Positions 6,387-13,610 of a stretch of DNA of 13,719 nucleotides are shown here, one piece after another. Source of the stretch: an uncultured Gemmatimonadota bacterium (lineage in GTDB: Bacteria > Gemmatimonadota > Gemmatimonadetes > Gemmatimonadales > Gemmatimonadaceae); NCBI GenBank assembly GCA_946480295.1, contig CAMLIT010000115.1, forward strand, positions 1 to 13,719, read 5' to 3'. Positions within the stretch are counted from its first letter, which is position 1, and the number at the start of each line of letters is the position of its first letter. The position numbers and the translations under genes were made by a program. The notes under the pieces were generated by a model that was not told the DNA's origin, searched no databases, and worked only from the letters and a program-made list of their open reading frames with translations.

Positions 6387-6878
6387 ATGACGACCATCGA
6401 GGACCTGACCACCGAGCTGACGCGGGAAGCCGAGGCGACGCGACGCGTGCTGGAGCGCGTGCCCGAGGGAAGTCTCGAGTGGCGCCCGCACGAGCGGTCG
6501 CTCTCGCTCGGGCAGCTCGCGATGCACGTCGCCACGCTCCCGCGCGCGATCGCCGAGCTGGCGGCCCAGGAGACCTTCGACGCGACCGCGCCGATCCCGC
6601 GCCCCGGCGCGTCGAGCGTGAAGCAGCTCGTGGCCACGCTCGACGACAGCGTCGCGCGCGCGCTCGAGGTGCTCGGCGCGATGGACGACGCGTCGCTCGC
6701 CGACCGGTGGCGCGGGATGGCCGGCGATCGCGAGGTGTTCGTGATGACGCGCCGCGACGCGCTGCGCTACGTCCTGCTGAACCACTGGTACCATCACCGC
6801 GGCCAGCTCACCGTCTACCTCAGGCTGACGGGTGCACCGGTTCCCGCGACCTACGGACCGAGCGCGGACGAGAGATAG
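6387..6878 (+). CDS. DinB-fold metal-dependent hydrolase/transferase-like protein
   Basis: A 163-residue four-helix-bundle protein of the DinB/YfiT-like superfamily, whose members bind a divalent metal through three His residues and sometimes act as thiol (bacillithiol or mycothiol) transferases. The expected His triad is visible: His47 in LGQLAMHVATLP, and His133 and His137 in LNHWYHHRGQLTVYLR (131-146). The substrate is unknown. The start at 6387 is preceded by AAGGAGAGG (6377-6385). The gene lies 25 bases after tetR, so the TetR protein probably controls it together with itself. The last 59 bases overlap, tail to tail, the 3' end of the opposite-strand acyltransferase gene. Confidence 0.86.
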   Translation: MTTIEDLTTELTREAEATRRVLERVPEGSLEWRPHERSLSLGQLAMHVATLPRAIAELAAQETFDATAPIPRPGASSVKQLVATLDDSVARALEVLGAMDDASLADRWRGMAGDREVFVMTRRDALRYVLLNHWYHHRGQLTVYLRLTGAPVPATYGPSADER

Positions 6879-8073
6879 GGTCCGCGTCCCGCTCCGGCAG
6901 CGGCCGATCCGCGAGCCGCCACAGGTAGCTCCCCTGCTTCGCCTTCCGCTCCGCGCGGGTCAGCCCGCGGTAGCCATACGGCGGCTTCCTGCACATCCGC
7001 GCGAGCGAGAGCAGCGGCCAGCCGAAGGGGAGATAGTAGAGCGCGAGGTCCCAGTCGCGCAGGACGGCGTGCAGGCGATTGCGGGCCGGTGGACGGCCCG
7101 CCCAGTCGCGCTCGAAGCGGTGGTAGACCACCGGCCACCCGAAGGTCCACACGCTGAAGAACTTCCGCCCCGCCTGGCGGAAGTGCCGGAGCAGCGAGCG
7201 CCAGTCGTACGGCCGCTCGCCGTACCGCTCGACGAGGGCGTCGAGCTCGCGCTGCATCTGCTGGCGTATCCGCTCGGTGGCGGCGCGGAGCTGGTCGCGC
7301 GTCGCCGCGTCGGCGTCGATCGCGCCCTCGGCTCGGAGCGCGGCGGCGACGTCGATCGGCTCGCCGACGACGAAGGTGAGCCGCGCCGGGAACGCGATGA
7401 ACCAGAGGAAGGGGAAGATGCAGGCGAGGATCCCCGCCGGGAGCGGGAGGAAGGGAACGAGCCAGATGCGCTGCATCAGGTGGTCGAGCGGCTTGAGGGT
7501 GAAATGGAAGGGCATCACCCATTCGCCGTTGATCACGTAGAGCGGCACTACGGGAACCTGGTGCCGCGCCGCGAGCAGCACGAAGCTCGTGTGGTAGGGC
7601 TGGAGCTTGTAGCGGTTCTGGAAGCCCTTGCCGATCCCCGGCACGCCCTCGGGGAAGTACAGCACGCGGTCGCCGCGCAGGAGCAGGCGCTCGAAGTTGT
7701 CGAAGGTGAGATCGACGCACCCCGCGCGACGGTAGAGGTCATCCAACCCACAGGGGCGCAGCCACCACACGAGCGTCAGCGCCGGCTCGAAGACGGTCCG
7801 CAGCTTGAGGGCGGGGTCGTAGCCGTCTCGCGCCCAGAGGAACGCGTCGAGCGACATGCCGTCGTGCGGCAGGGCGTTGCCACTGTGGTTCGACGCGATG
7901 ATCAGCGGACCGCGCGTCGGCAGCTTCTCGCCGCCGACGAGGACGGGCCGGAACCAGTGCCCGTTGACGGACTCCATGATGTCTGCGCAGAACGCGCGCG
8001 TGTAGCCCGCATCGAAGGGATCGGCCGGCGCGCGCGCGGCGACGGAGGCCGGACGCTCCACGGTGGTGCTCAC
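6820..8073 (-). CDS. LPLAT-family acyltransferase (PlsC/MGAT-like)
   Basis: A 417-residue predicted O-acyltransferase for glycerol-lipid or related acceptors, probably attached to the inner membrane. Motif I reads SNHSGNALPHDGM (61-73); its His63 and Asp71 correspond to the NHxSG..PxD form seen in MGAT-like members rather than the tight HX4D of PlsC. The acceptor-binding motif is LYFPEGVPGIGKG (138-150), and PVVPLYVINGE (174-184) resembles motif IV. A hydrophobic stretch at about 204-229 is likely membrane-embedded. The C-terminal ~120 residues, rich in Trp/Arg, are not recognised. The start is a GTG at 8073 overlapping the upstream UbiB-like stop (GTGA), with GGGGAGGT five bases before it. 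It is the third gene of a minus-strand operon behind HMG-CoA reductase and the kinase-like protein, which suggests lipid assembly. The substrate is unknown. The 3' end overlaps the convergent DinB-like gene. Confidence 0.85.
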   Translation of the reverse strand: MSTTVERPASVAARAPADPFDAGYTRAFCADIMESVNGHWFRPVLVGGEKLPTRGPLIIASNHSGNALPHDGMSLDAFLWARDGYDPALKLRTVFEPALTLVWWLRPCGLDDLYRRAGCVDLTFDNFERLLLRGDRVLYFPEGVPGIGKGFQNRYKLQPYHTSFVLLAARHQVPVVPLYVINGEWVMPFHFTLKPLDHLMQRIWLVPFLPLPAGILACIFPFLWFIAFPARLTFVVGEPIDVAAALRAEGAIDADAATRDQLRAATERIRQQMQRELDALVERYGERPYDWRSLLRHFRQAGRKFFSVWTFGWPVVYHRFERDWAGRPPARNRLHAVLRDWDLALYYLPFGWPLLSLARMCRKPPYGYRGLTRAERKAKQGSYLWRLADRPLPERDADPISRPRSVRRSREPVHPSA

Positions 8074-9764
8074 GGCTCACCTCCCCGCCTGACGGCGAGC
8101 AGGAATGCGACGACGAACAGCGTCGTCCAGAGTCCCCAGTGCGCCCCGAAGGACATGAGGATGGCGCCCGCCACCAGACAGAAGCCGGCGATCAGCGTGC
8201 CGCGGATGCCGGCGAAGGGATTCTCGGCGCGACGCTGCATCGCGCGGTCGAGCACGCGCAGCCCCTCCGTGACGAGGAGGGGCATCTTCACGGCGGCGTC
8301 GAGCAGGTCCGGCGCGCTCCGCAGCTCCTCCGTCACGAAGCGCATCGGGTTGAACTGGTTGATGAAGATCCGCCGGATGTGCTTGCGCGAGATGTCGGCG
8401 ACGTCGAAGCCGGGGAGCAGCACGTGGCCGACGCCCTCGAAGGTGACGAGCGCCTTGACCATCAGCACCAGCTCGACGGGGAAGTACATGTTGTACTTCG
8501 CCCCGCGCGTCACCGACTCGAGGATCAGCCGCGCGAGCGAGTACCCCTCGAAGGTCGCGGCGAGCTTCCACCGGCTCGAGATCTCGGCCACCTCGTGGCG
8601 GAAGCCGACGGGATCGGAGCGCGGGCCCGCCACGGCGACGGCGCCGAGGTAGCGCGCCGCGCTCTCCGCGTCGCCGGTGACGAGGCAGTAGTAGTAGTAC
8701 ATCATCGTGCGCCGCAGCTCGCCGTCCATGCGGCCGACCATGCCGAGGTCGATGAAGCCGACCTTCGTGTGCGGCAGGACGAGCAGGTTCGCCGGGTGCA
8801 GGTCCGCGTGGAAGATGCCGTCCTGGTACAGCATCCGGATGATGGCCTGCGCCCCGAGGTCGATGAGCCGCAGGCGCTGCTCGCGCGGCAGCGCCTGCGC
8901 CTCCAGCGAGTCCGGGCGCAGCCCGCCGAGGAACTGCATCGTCAGGACGTTCTTCCCGCTGTACTGCCGGTGGACGGCGGGGAAGACCACGTCGGGCAGG
9001 TCGGCGAAGTTGGCGGTGAAGGTCTCCGCGTTGTCCGCCTCGCGGCGGAGGTCCACCTCGCGGAGGGTGTAGTCGCAGAACTCGCCGATGATGCGCCGCG
9101 GCTGGTAGCGCGGCAGGAAGATATTGACGATCGCGCCGAGCAGGCGCAGGATGCGCGCGTCGCGCTCGAGGGTGGCCGGGATGCCCGGCTTCACGACCTT
9201 GATGACGACGTCGTCGCCGTCCACCGTCGTCGCGCGGTGGGTCTGGGCGATCGAGGCGGAGCCGAGCGGCTCGGCGTCGACGTCGAGGAACATCTCGCCG
9301 ATGGACTTTCCGACGTCGTTCTCGATCTGGCGGAGGACGACGGCGAAGGGGACGGCGGGGAGATCGTTCAGCAGCCCCTTGAGCTCCTGCGTGATGGAGT
9401 GCGGGAGGATGTCCTCGCGCAGGCTGAGGATCTGGCCGAGCTTGATGTAGGTCGGCCCGAGGAGCTCGAGTCGGCGGCGGAAGTGGACGGGGAAGGGCTC
9501 CTGGCGGAGGTCGCGGCGGATGAAGGGGCGCAGCACGACGGCGAGGGCGCGGCGCAGCAGGCCCCGCTTGCCGCGCTTCGCCCCGCCGGCGACGATGGCG
9601 CCCGCGCCGAGGGCGAGCAGGTGGTGCTGCGTGGTGATGAAGCGACGGAGCGTGCTCGGAGGGCGCGGGACGGCAAGGCGGCCGATCTCCACCGGCCGCC
9701 CTTCCCGACGCCGCTTCCGATGCGGCGTGCCCCTGCTCCGATGCGCCGCGGCCCCGTCCTTCAT
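8070..9764 (-). CDS. ABC1/UbiB-family atypical kinase-like protein
   Basis: A 564-residue member of the ABC1/ADCK/UbiB family, whose members support ubiquinone or other isoprenoid-lipid metabolism as ATPases or atypical kinases at membranes. The family-specific KxGQ motif is in GPTYIKLGQILSLREDILP (103-121, KLGQ at 108-111). The Ala-rich nucleotide loop appears as PLGSASIAQTH (166-176), the ATP-binding Lys is in VVIKVVKPG (187-194), the catalytic loop is HADLHPAN (319-326, Asp321 and Asn326), and the metal-binding motif is DLG (339-341). Two C-terminal hydrophobic helices (about 520-560) should anchor it in the membrane, as in UbiB. The ATG at 9764 directly abuts the stop of the HMG-CoA reductase gene. 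The first 24 residues are basic and unconserved-looking, so the GTG at 9692 (Val25) is a possible alternative start. It lies between an isoprenoid gene and an acyltransferase gene, suggesting a lipid-trafficking or quinone role, though no other quinone gene is nearby. Confidence 0.92.
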   Translation of the reverse strand: MKDGAAAHRSRGTPHRKRRREGRPVEIGRLAVPRPPSTLRRFITTQHHLLALGAGAIVAGGAKRGKRGLLRRALAVVLRPFIRRDLRQEPFPVHFRRRLELLGPTYIKLGQILSLREDILPHSITQELKGLLNDLPAVPFAVVLRQIENDVGKSIGEMFLDVDAEPLGSASIAQTHRATTVDGDDVVIKVVKPGIPATLERDARILRLLGAIVNIFLPRYQPRRIIGEFCDYTLREVDLRREADNAETFTANFADLPDVVFPAVHRQYSGKNVLTMQFLGGLRPDSLEAQALPREQRLRLIDLGAQAIIRMLYQDGIFHADLHPANLLVLPHTKVGFIDLGMVGRMDGELRRTMMYYYYCLVTGDAESAARYLGAVAVAGPRSDPVGFRHEVAEISSRWKLAATFEGYSLARLILESVTRGAKYNMYFPVELVLMVKALVTFEGVGHVLLPGFDVADISRKHIRRIFINQFNPMRFVTEELRSAPDLLDAAVKMPLLVTEGLRVLDRAMQRRAENPFAGIRGTLIAGFCLVAGAILMSFGAHWGLWTTLFVVAFLLAVRRGGEP

Positions 9765-11075
9765 CTAGGTCCTGTGTCGTCCGTATCGCTCGTGCGCCGA
9801 GACCCACTCCAGCGCGGAGATCGCGGACGCGAGCGAGATCTCGCCGGCGAGCACCGTCGCGGCGACGATCTCGGCGAGCTTGTTGACCTTGCCCTGGCCG
9901 TAGCAGCCGAGCACCTCCAGACACTCCCGCGCCGTGGGCAGTCCCGTCCCGCCGCCGTGGGTCGCGACGATGAGGGAGGGGATCGTGATCGACATGTAGA
10001 GATCGCCGTTGGGCGTGATCTCGTCGTAGCCGAGCGCCGCCGAGCCCTCCGCCACGTTCGCCACGTCCTGGCCGGTGGCGATGAACATGGCCGTGATGCC
10101 GTTGACCGAGTGGCAGCCGTTGTTGTTCACGCCGGAGAGGAGCGCGCCGACGTTGGCGATGTCGCCGTGCGCGTGCAGCATCGCCGGCTCCACGCGCATG
10201 TGCTGGAGCAGGAGCGCGCGCGGCAGCGTCGCCTCCGCGGTGACGCGCTTGCCGCGGGTGTGGAGGGAGTTGATGGCCGACGGCTTCTTGTCGGTCGCGA
10301 AGTTCGACTCGAGGTAGAACTTCCGCACCGACGGGTTGTTCGCCGAGATCCACTGGGATGCGACGAGGGTGGCGCGCGTGGTCATGTTCTGCCCCGCGCC
10401 GTCGCCGGTCGAGAAGTCGAAGCGCAGGAACGCGAACTTGTTCGCCAGGTAGCACTCGATCTCCTTGAGCTTCGCGACGTGCGAGGTCGCCTCGGCGGCG
10501 GCGCGGATCTCCGTCATGTGCTCCGCGACCCAGCCGCGGAAGTCGCGCGCCTCGCGCGCCGAGTCGAAGACGAAGACGGGGGCGCGCTGCATGGCGTCGG
10601 CGGAGATCGTCGTCCGCACGCCGCCGGCGAGGTTGAGGAGCTTCATCCCCCGGCTGTACGAGGCGACGAGGGAGCCCTCGGAGGTGGCGAGGGGGACGAG
10701 GAAGTCGCCCTGGGCGAACTCGCCGTTCACGCGCACGGGGCCGGCGAAGCCGAGCGGGATCTGGGCGACGCCGGTGAAGTTCTCGGCGTGGCCGATCGCG
10801 CAGCTCGGGTCGAAGGAGAAGCGGCTGACGTGCTCCAGCGTCGCTCCCGTCAGGCGCTCGACGTAGCCGCGTCGCTCGGCGACCATCTCCGCGGAGTAGT
10901 TCCGGGCGACGTCGTGATCGTACGGCACGCGCGGCGTGCCGTCGTGCCCCGGCGTGAGCGCGTCCTTCGCCGAGCCGAGGACCTGGTGCAGCAGCATGGT
11001 CGAGAGTCGCATGACCGGAATCGGTTGCGAGCGGTGGGAGTGCGAGGCCATCGCGGCATCGCGGTCGCTCTCCAT
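9765..11075 (-). CDS. HMG-CoA reductase (class I-like), catalytic His replaced by Glu
   Basis: A 436-residue soluble hydroxymethylglutaryl-CoA reductase, whose family reaction is NAD(P)H-dependent reduction of HMG-CoA to mevalonate for isoprenoids. Family motifs in order: ENFTGVAQIPLGFAGPV (98-114), ATSEGSLVASYSRGMK (130-145; Glu133 is the catalytic Glu), GDGAGQNMTTRAT (224-236), TDKKPSAIN (261-269; Lys263 is the catalytic Lys), CHSVNG (321-326) and ATGQDVAN (333-340; Asp337 is the catalytic Asp). The dinucleotide region HGGGTGLP (373-380) follows. At the C-terminus, gapless comparison with human HMGR (from memory) places Glu423 where the catalytic His866 of the AAGHLVKSH motif should be; the local sequence is ISALEWVSAHERYG. 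The second His (His428) is kept. The ATG at 11075 follows GGGAGGT by 12 bases; ATGs at 11051 and 11012 are alternatives. The upstream frame extension is a shadow. It is the first gene of the minus-strand operon. Confidence 0.9.
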   Translation of the reverse strand: MESDRDAAMASHSHRSQPIPVMRLSTMLLHQVLGSAKDALTPGHDGTPRVPYDHDVARNYSAEMVAERRGYVERLTGATLEHVSRFSFDPSCAIGHAENFTGVAQIPLGFAGPVRVNGEFAQGDFLVPLATSEGSLVASYSRGMKLLNLAGGVRTTISADAMQRAPVFVFDSAREARDFRGWVAEHMTEIRAAAEATSHVAKLKEIECYLANKFAFLRFDFSTGDGAGQNMTTRATLVASQWISANNPSVRKFYLESNFATDKKPSAINSLHTRGKRVTAEATLPRALLLQHMRVEPAMLHAHGDIANVGALLSGVNNNGCHSVNGITAMFIATGQDVANVAEGSAALGYDEITPNGDLYMSITIPSLIVATHGGGTGLPTARECLEVLGCYGQGKVNKLAEIVAATVLAGEISLASAISALEWVSAHERYGRHRT

Positions 11076-11193
11076 GATCCGCGGGGCACCTCCCGCTGTC
11101 AGTCCGGGCTTCGGCGGACTGGCGTCGGGGGATGAGCCGGGAGCGCGGCGGCGAATCCCCACTTCCGTCGCGCGCGTGCGCCACTCACGCGGC

Positions 11194-11200
11194 TTATAAT
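11194..11200. promoter_or_regulatory. Candidate -10 element(s) between the HMGR and ccmA genes
   Basis: TATAAT (11195-11200, plus strand) is a perfect -10 hexamer in an otherwise G+C-rich 189-base divergent intergenic region. Because its core TTATAA is a palindrome, the minus strand reads TATAAG (11199-11194, five of six). It could therefore serve ccmA (start 11265) and the HMG-CoA reductase gene (start 11075) from nearly the same spot. No clear -35 hexamer is seen at 16-18 bases in either direction. No other gene or structure is evident at 11076-11264. Confidence 0.5.
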
Positions 11201-11264
11201 TCGGCATGCGCCCTCCGCACCCCCGCCTCCGCCGCCCGCGCGCGGCCGCTTCCACGAGCCCGGC

Positions 11265-11975
11265 GTGACCGCCGTCGTCGAAGCGGAGGGGCTGACGCGC
11301 GCCTTCGGCGGGCGCCGCGCGGTGAACGGGGTGGACCTGCACCTCCAGGCCGGCGACTGCCTGGCGCTCTTCGGCCCGAACGGGGCGGGAAAGACGACCC
11401 TCCTGCGCCTGCTCGCCGGCTTGCTCAAGCCGACATCGGGCAGCGCACGCATCGGCGGCCAGCCGCTGCGCGGCGACGGCGCGGTGCGGGCGCAGGTGGG
11501 GCTCATCTCGCACCAGAGCATGCTCTACGGCCCGCTCACGGCGCGCGAGAACGTGGAGTTCGCCGCGCGCCTCTACGGCCTCGCCGACCCGCGCGCCGCC
11601 GCCGAGCGCGCGCTCGCCGCCATGCGAATCCTCGACCGCGCCGAGACGCCCGTGCGGGCCCTCAGCCGCGGGATGCAGCAGCGCGTCTCCATCGCGCGGG
11701 CGACGGTGCACGAGCCGCGCGTCGTGCTCCTCGACGAGCCGTACACGGGGCTCGATGCCGCTGGGTCGGCGGCGCTGACGGCGATGCTCGAGCGGCTGCG
11801 CGCCGCCGGCGCGACGCTGGTGCTCGTCACCCACAACGTGGGAGAGGGGCTCGCCCTCGCGACCCACGCGGCGATCATGCAGGCCGGGCGCTTCCTCCGC
11901 TACGACGCGTGCGCCGAGGTCGACGCGGCCGACTACGTCGCCGGCTACCGCGCGCTGATGGAGGTGGAGGCGTGA
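11265..11975 (+). CDS. ccmA: Heme exporter ATP-binding protein CcmA
   Basis: A 236-residue ABC-transporter ATPase of the cytochrome c maturation (System I) complex CcmABCD, acting on the cytoplasmic face of the membrane. Walker A is GPNGAGKT (37-44), the signature is LSRGMQQR (133-140, a variant of LSGGQ that still carries Ser and Gly), Walker B is VVLLDEP (153-159, Glu158), the D-loop is TGLDAAG, and the switch His is His190 in LVLVTHN. The Q-loop is near LISHQSMLYGPLT (80-92). In the classic system this ATPase drives release of holo-CcmE from CcmC rather than bulk heme pumping. The start is a GTG at 11265 with no strong ribosome site. The stop overlaps the ccmB start (GTGA). The ccmA name relies on the following ccmB and ccmC genes, since CcmA resembles generic ABC ATPases. 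Confidence 0.9.
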   Translation: MTAVVEAEGLTRAFGGRRAVNGVDLHLQAGDCLALFGPNGAGKTTLLRLLAGLLKPTSGSARIGGQPLRGDGAVRAQVGLISHQSMLYGPLTARENVEFAARLYGLADPRAAAERALAAMRILDRAETPVRALSRGMQQRVSIARATVHEPRVVLLDEPYTGLDAAGSAALTAMLERLRAAGATLVLVTHNVGEGLALATHAAIMQAGRFLRYDACAEVDAADYVAGYRALMEVEA

Positions 11976-12724
11976 GCGCACCGGTCATCGATTCGCCCCC
12001 GCCGACGCCCTCCACCCCGCCGCCGCCCGTCGCGCCGGCGTCGCCGCCGGGCGTGCTCGCCGCCGCGTGGCTCGTGGCGCGGAAGGATCTCACGATCGAG
12101 TTCCGCACGCGGACGGCGTTCTTCTCCGCCCTCGTCTTCGCCCTCCTCGCCCTCTGCATCTTCTACTTCGCCTGGGACGCGACCGCCGTCTCGGCGATGG
12201 ACCTCGCGCCCGGCGTGCTCTGGGTGATCTTCACCTTCTCCGGGCTGCTGGGGCTGCAGCGCGGCTTCGGCGTCGAGGTCACCGAGCGGGCGATGGACGG
12301 CCTGCTCGTCTCGCCGGTGGACCGCGAGGCGATCTATCTCGGCAAGGCGATCGCGAACCTGGTGTTCGTCGCCGGGATCGAGGTGATCGCCATCCCCGCG
12401 GTCGCGCTCTTCTACAACGTGCCCTTCCTGCGCGTGGCGGGGGTGATGGCGGGGATCGCCCTGCTCGCCGCCGTCGGCCTCGTGTCAGTCGGCACGCTCT
12501 TCAGCTCGATGGCCGTGAACACGCGGCTGGCCGAGCTGCTTCTCCCGATGCTCAGCCTGCCGTTCTTCGTGCCCGTGGTGATGCCGGCGGCGCAGGCCAC
12601 CGCCAGGCTGCTCGCCGGCCGTCCGGTGAGCGAGGCGTGGCCCTGGTTGAGGATCCTCGTGGCGTTCGACATCGTCTTCGTCGTCGCGTGCACGCTCGCC
12701 TTTCCGTTCACTCTCGAGGAATGA
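11972..12724 (+). CDS. ccmB: Heme exporter membrane protein CcmB
   Basis: A 250-residue permease partner of CcmA with six predicted membrane helices at about 50-68, 79-96, 126-148, 152-176, 187-209 and 228-246. Family-typical sequence includes RKDLTIEFRTRTAFFSALVF (37-56) and the loop ERAMDGLLVSPVDREAIYLGK (105-125), which in CcmB contacts CcmA. The first 27 residues form a Pro/Ser/Thr/Ala-rich extension that CcmB from model organisms lacks; it should be cytoplasmic and disordered. The GTG start at 11972 overlaps the ccmA stop and is preceded by GGAGGTGGAGG. Ccm genes in this order and spacing support the assignment. Confidence 0.92.
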   Translation: MSAPVIDSPPPTPSTPPPPVAPASPPGVLAAAWLVARKDLTIEFRTRTAFFSALVFALLALCIFYFAWDATAVSAMDLAPGVLWVIFTFSGLLGLQRGFGVEVTERAMDGLLVSPVDREAIYLGKAIANLVFVAGIEVIAIPAVALFYNVPFLRVAGVMAGIALLAAVGLVSVGTLFSSMAVNTRLAELLLPMLSLPFFVPVVMPAAQATARLLAGRPVSEAWPWLRILVAFDIVFVVACTLAFPFTLEE

Positions 12725-13470
12725 CCACCGTTCCCCCCGTTTCGACCCGCGACGCCGGGGTGCCGCCGCTCACGGCGGCGCCGACCGCGGTCGCGCGCCC
12801 GATCTTCGACTGGTTCTTCGGCGTCGCCGTCCTCGCCGTCATCGGCGCGTACGTGCGCGCCATCTTCTTCACGCCGATGGAGGCGAAGCAGGGGCTGGCG
12901 CAGAAGATCTACTACCTGCACCTGCCGGCGGCGCTGAATGCGTACATCGCCTTCTCCATCGTCGCCGTCACCTCCATCGTCTACCTGTGGCTGCGCGACG
13001 AGCGCGCCGACCGGCTCGCCGAGAGCTCGGCGGAGGTCGGCCTCCTCTTCACGACGGTGGTGCTCACCACCGGCCCGATCTGGGGGAAGCCGATCTGGGG
13101 GACGTGGTGGACGTGGGACGCGCGGCTCACGGCGACGCTCTTCCTCTGGTTCGTGTACGCCGGCTACCTGGTGCTGCGCGGCGCGGTCGAGGATCCGGCG
13201 ATGCGCGCCCGCTTCTCGGCGGTGCTCGGGATCCTCGGCGCCCTGCTCATCCCGTTCATCCACCTGAGCGTCTACCTGTTCCGCACCCTCCACCCGATGC
13301 CGATCGTGCTCAAGCCCGACCGGCCGTCGCTGCCCAACGACATGCTGGTGACGCTGCTCCTCTCGTTCGGCGCGTTCGTGCTGCTCTGCATCGCGCTCAT
13401 CCGGGCGCGCTACCGCTATGGCCTGATGCGCGACGCGCTCGCGCGGATCGAGGGGGAGGGCGCGCGATGA
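12721..13470 (+). CDS. ccmC: Heme-handling membrane protein CcmC
   Basis: A 249-residue membrane protein that loads heme onto the chaperone CcmE. The tryptophan-rich heme-binding WWD motif is WGKPIWGTWWTWDARLT (121-137). The two axial His ligands of the family are His67 (IYYLHLPAA) and His181 (PFIHLSVYLFRTLHP). Six hydrophobic helices are visible at about 30-50, 68-90, 105-118, 137-154, 165-187 and 207-227. Residues 1-25 form a Pro/Thr-rich extension ahead of the first helix. The ATG at 12721 overlaps the ccmB stop (ATGA). The conserved ligands are all intact, so the protein should be functional. Confidence 0.94.
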   Translation: MTTVPPVSTRDAGVPPLTAAPTAVARPIFDWFFGVAVLAVIGAYVRAIFFTPMEAKQGLAQKIYYLHLPAALNAYIAFSIVAVTSIVYLWLRDERADRLAESSAEVGLLFTTVVLTTGPIWGKPIWGTWWTWDARLTATLFLWFVYAGYLVLRGAVEDPAMRARFSAVLGILGALLIPFIHLSVYLFRTLHPMPIVLKPDRPSLPNDMLVTLLLSFGAFVLLCIALIRARYRYGLMRDALARIEGEGAR

Positions 13471-13610
13471 TGCCCCCAGACACGAGCGCCTACTATCACG
13501 CGGCCTATATCGTCGCGGCGGTGCTGTACACGGCGTACGCGCTGACGCTCTGGCGCCGCGCGCGCCGGGTGCGCGCACGACTGGCGCAGGCGACGCGTCC
13601 GCGCGCATGA
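13467..13610 (+). CDS. ccmD: CcmD-like small membrane protein
   Basis: A 47-residue protein with one predicted helix (about 9-29, including AAYIVAAVLYTAYALTL) followed by an Arg-rich cytoplasmic stretch (WRRARRVRARLA). This is the usual build of CcmD, which stabilises the CcmC-CcmE interaction and helps release holo-CcmE. It directly follows ccmC, whose stop overlaps the first ATG (ATGATG, so translation may begin at 13467 or 13470). Assignment rests on position, size and topology, because CcmD is poorly conserved in sequence. Confidence 0.75.
   Translation: MMPPDTSAYYHAAYIVAAVLYTAYALTLWRRARRVRARLAQATRPRA

Noticed and set aside
8070..9764. DLG and PLGSAS motifs suggesting an inactive or novel UbiB kinase
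   Set aside because: Such substitutions are, as far as I recall, common in bacterial ABC1 proteins. The KxGQ, ATP-binding Lys, catalytic Asp and Asn are all kept.
8077..11184. Very long alternative open frames (over 900 codons) on both strands across the HMGR and UbiB region
   Set aside because: Their translations are Arg/Ala/His/Asp-rich low complexity with no motifs. They are out-of-frame readings of strongly G+C-biased genes whose true frames carry full catalytic motifs.
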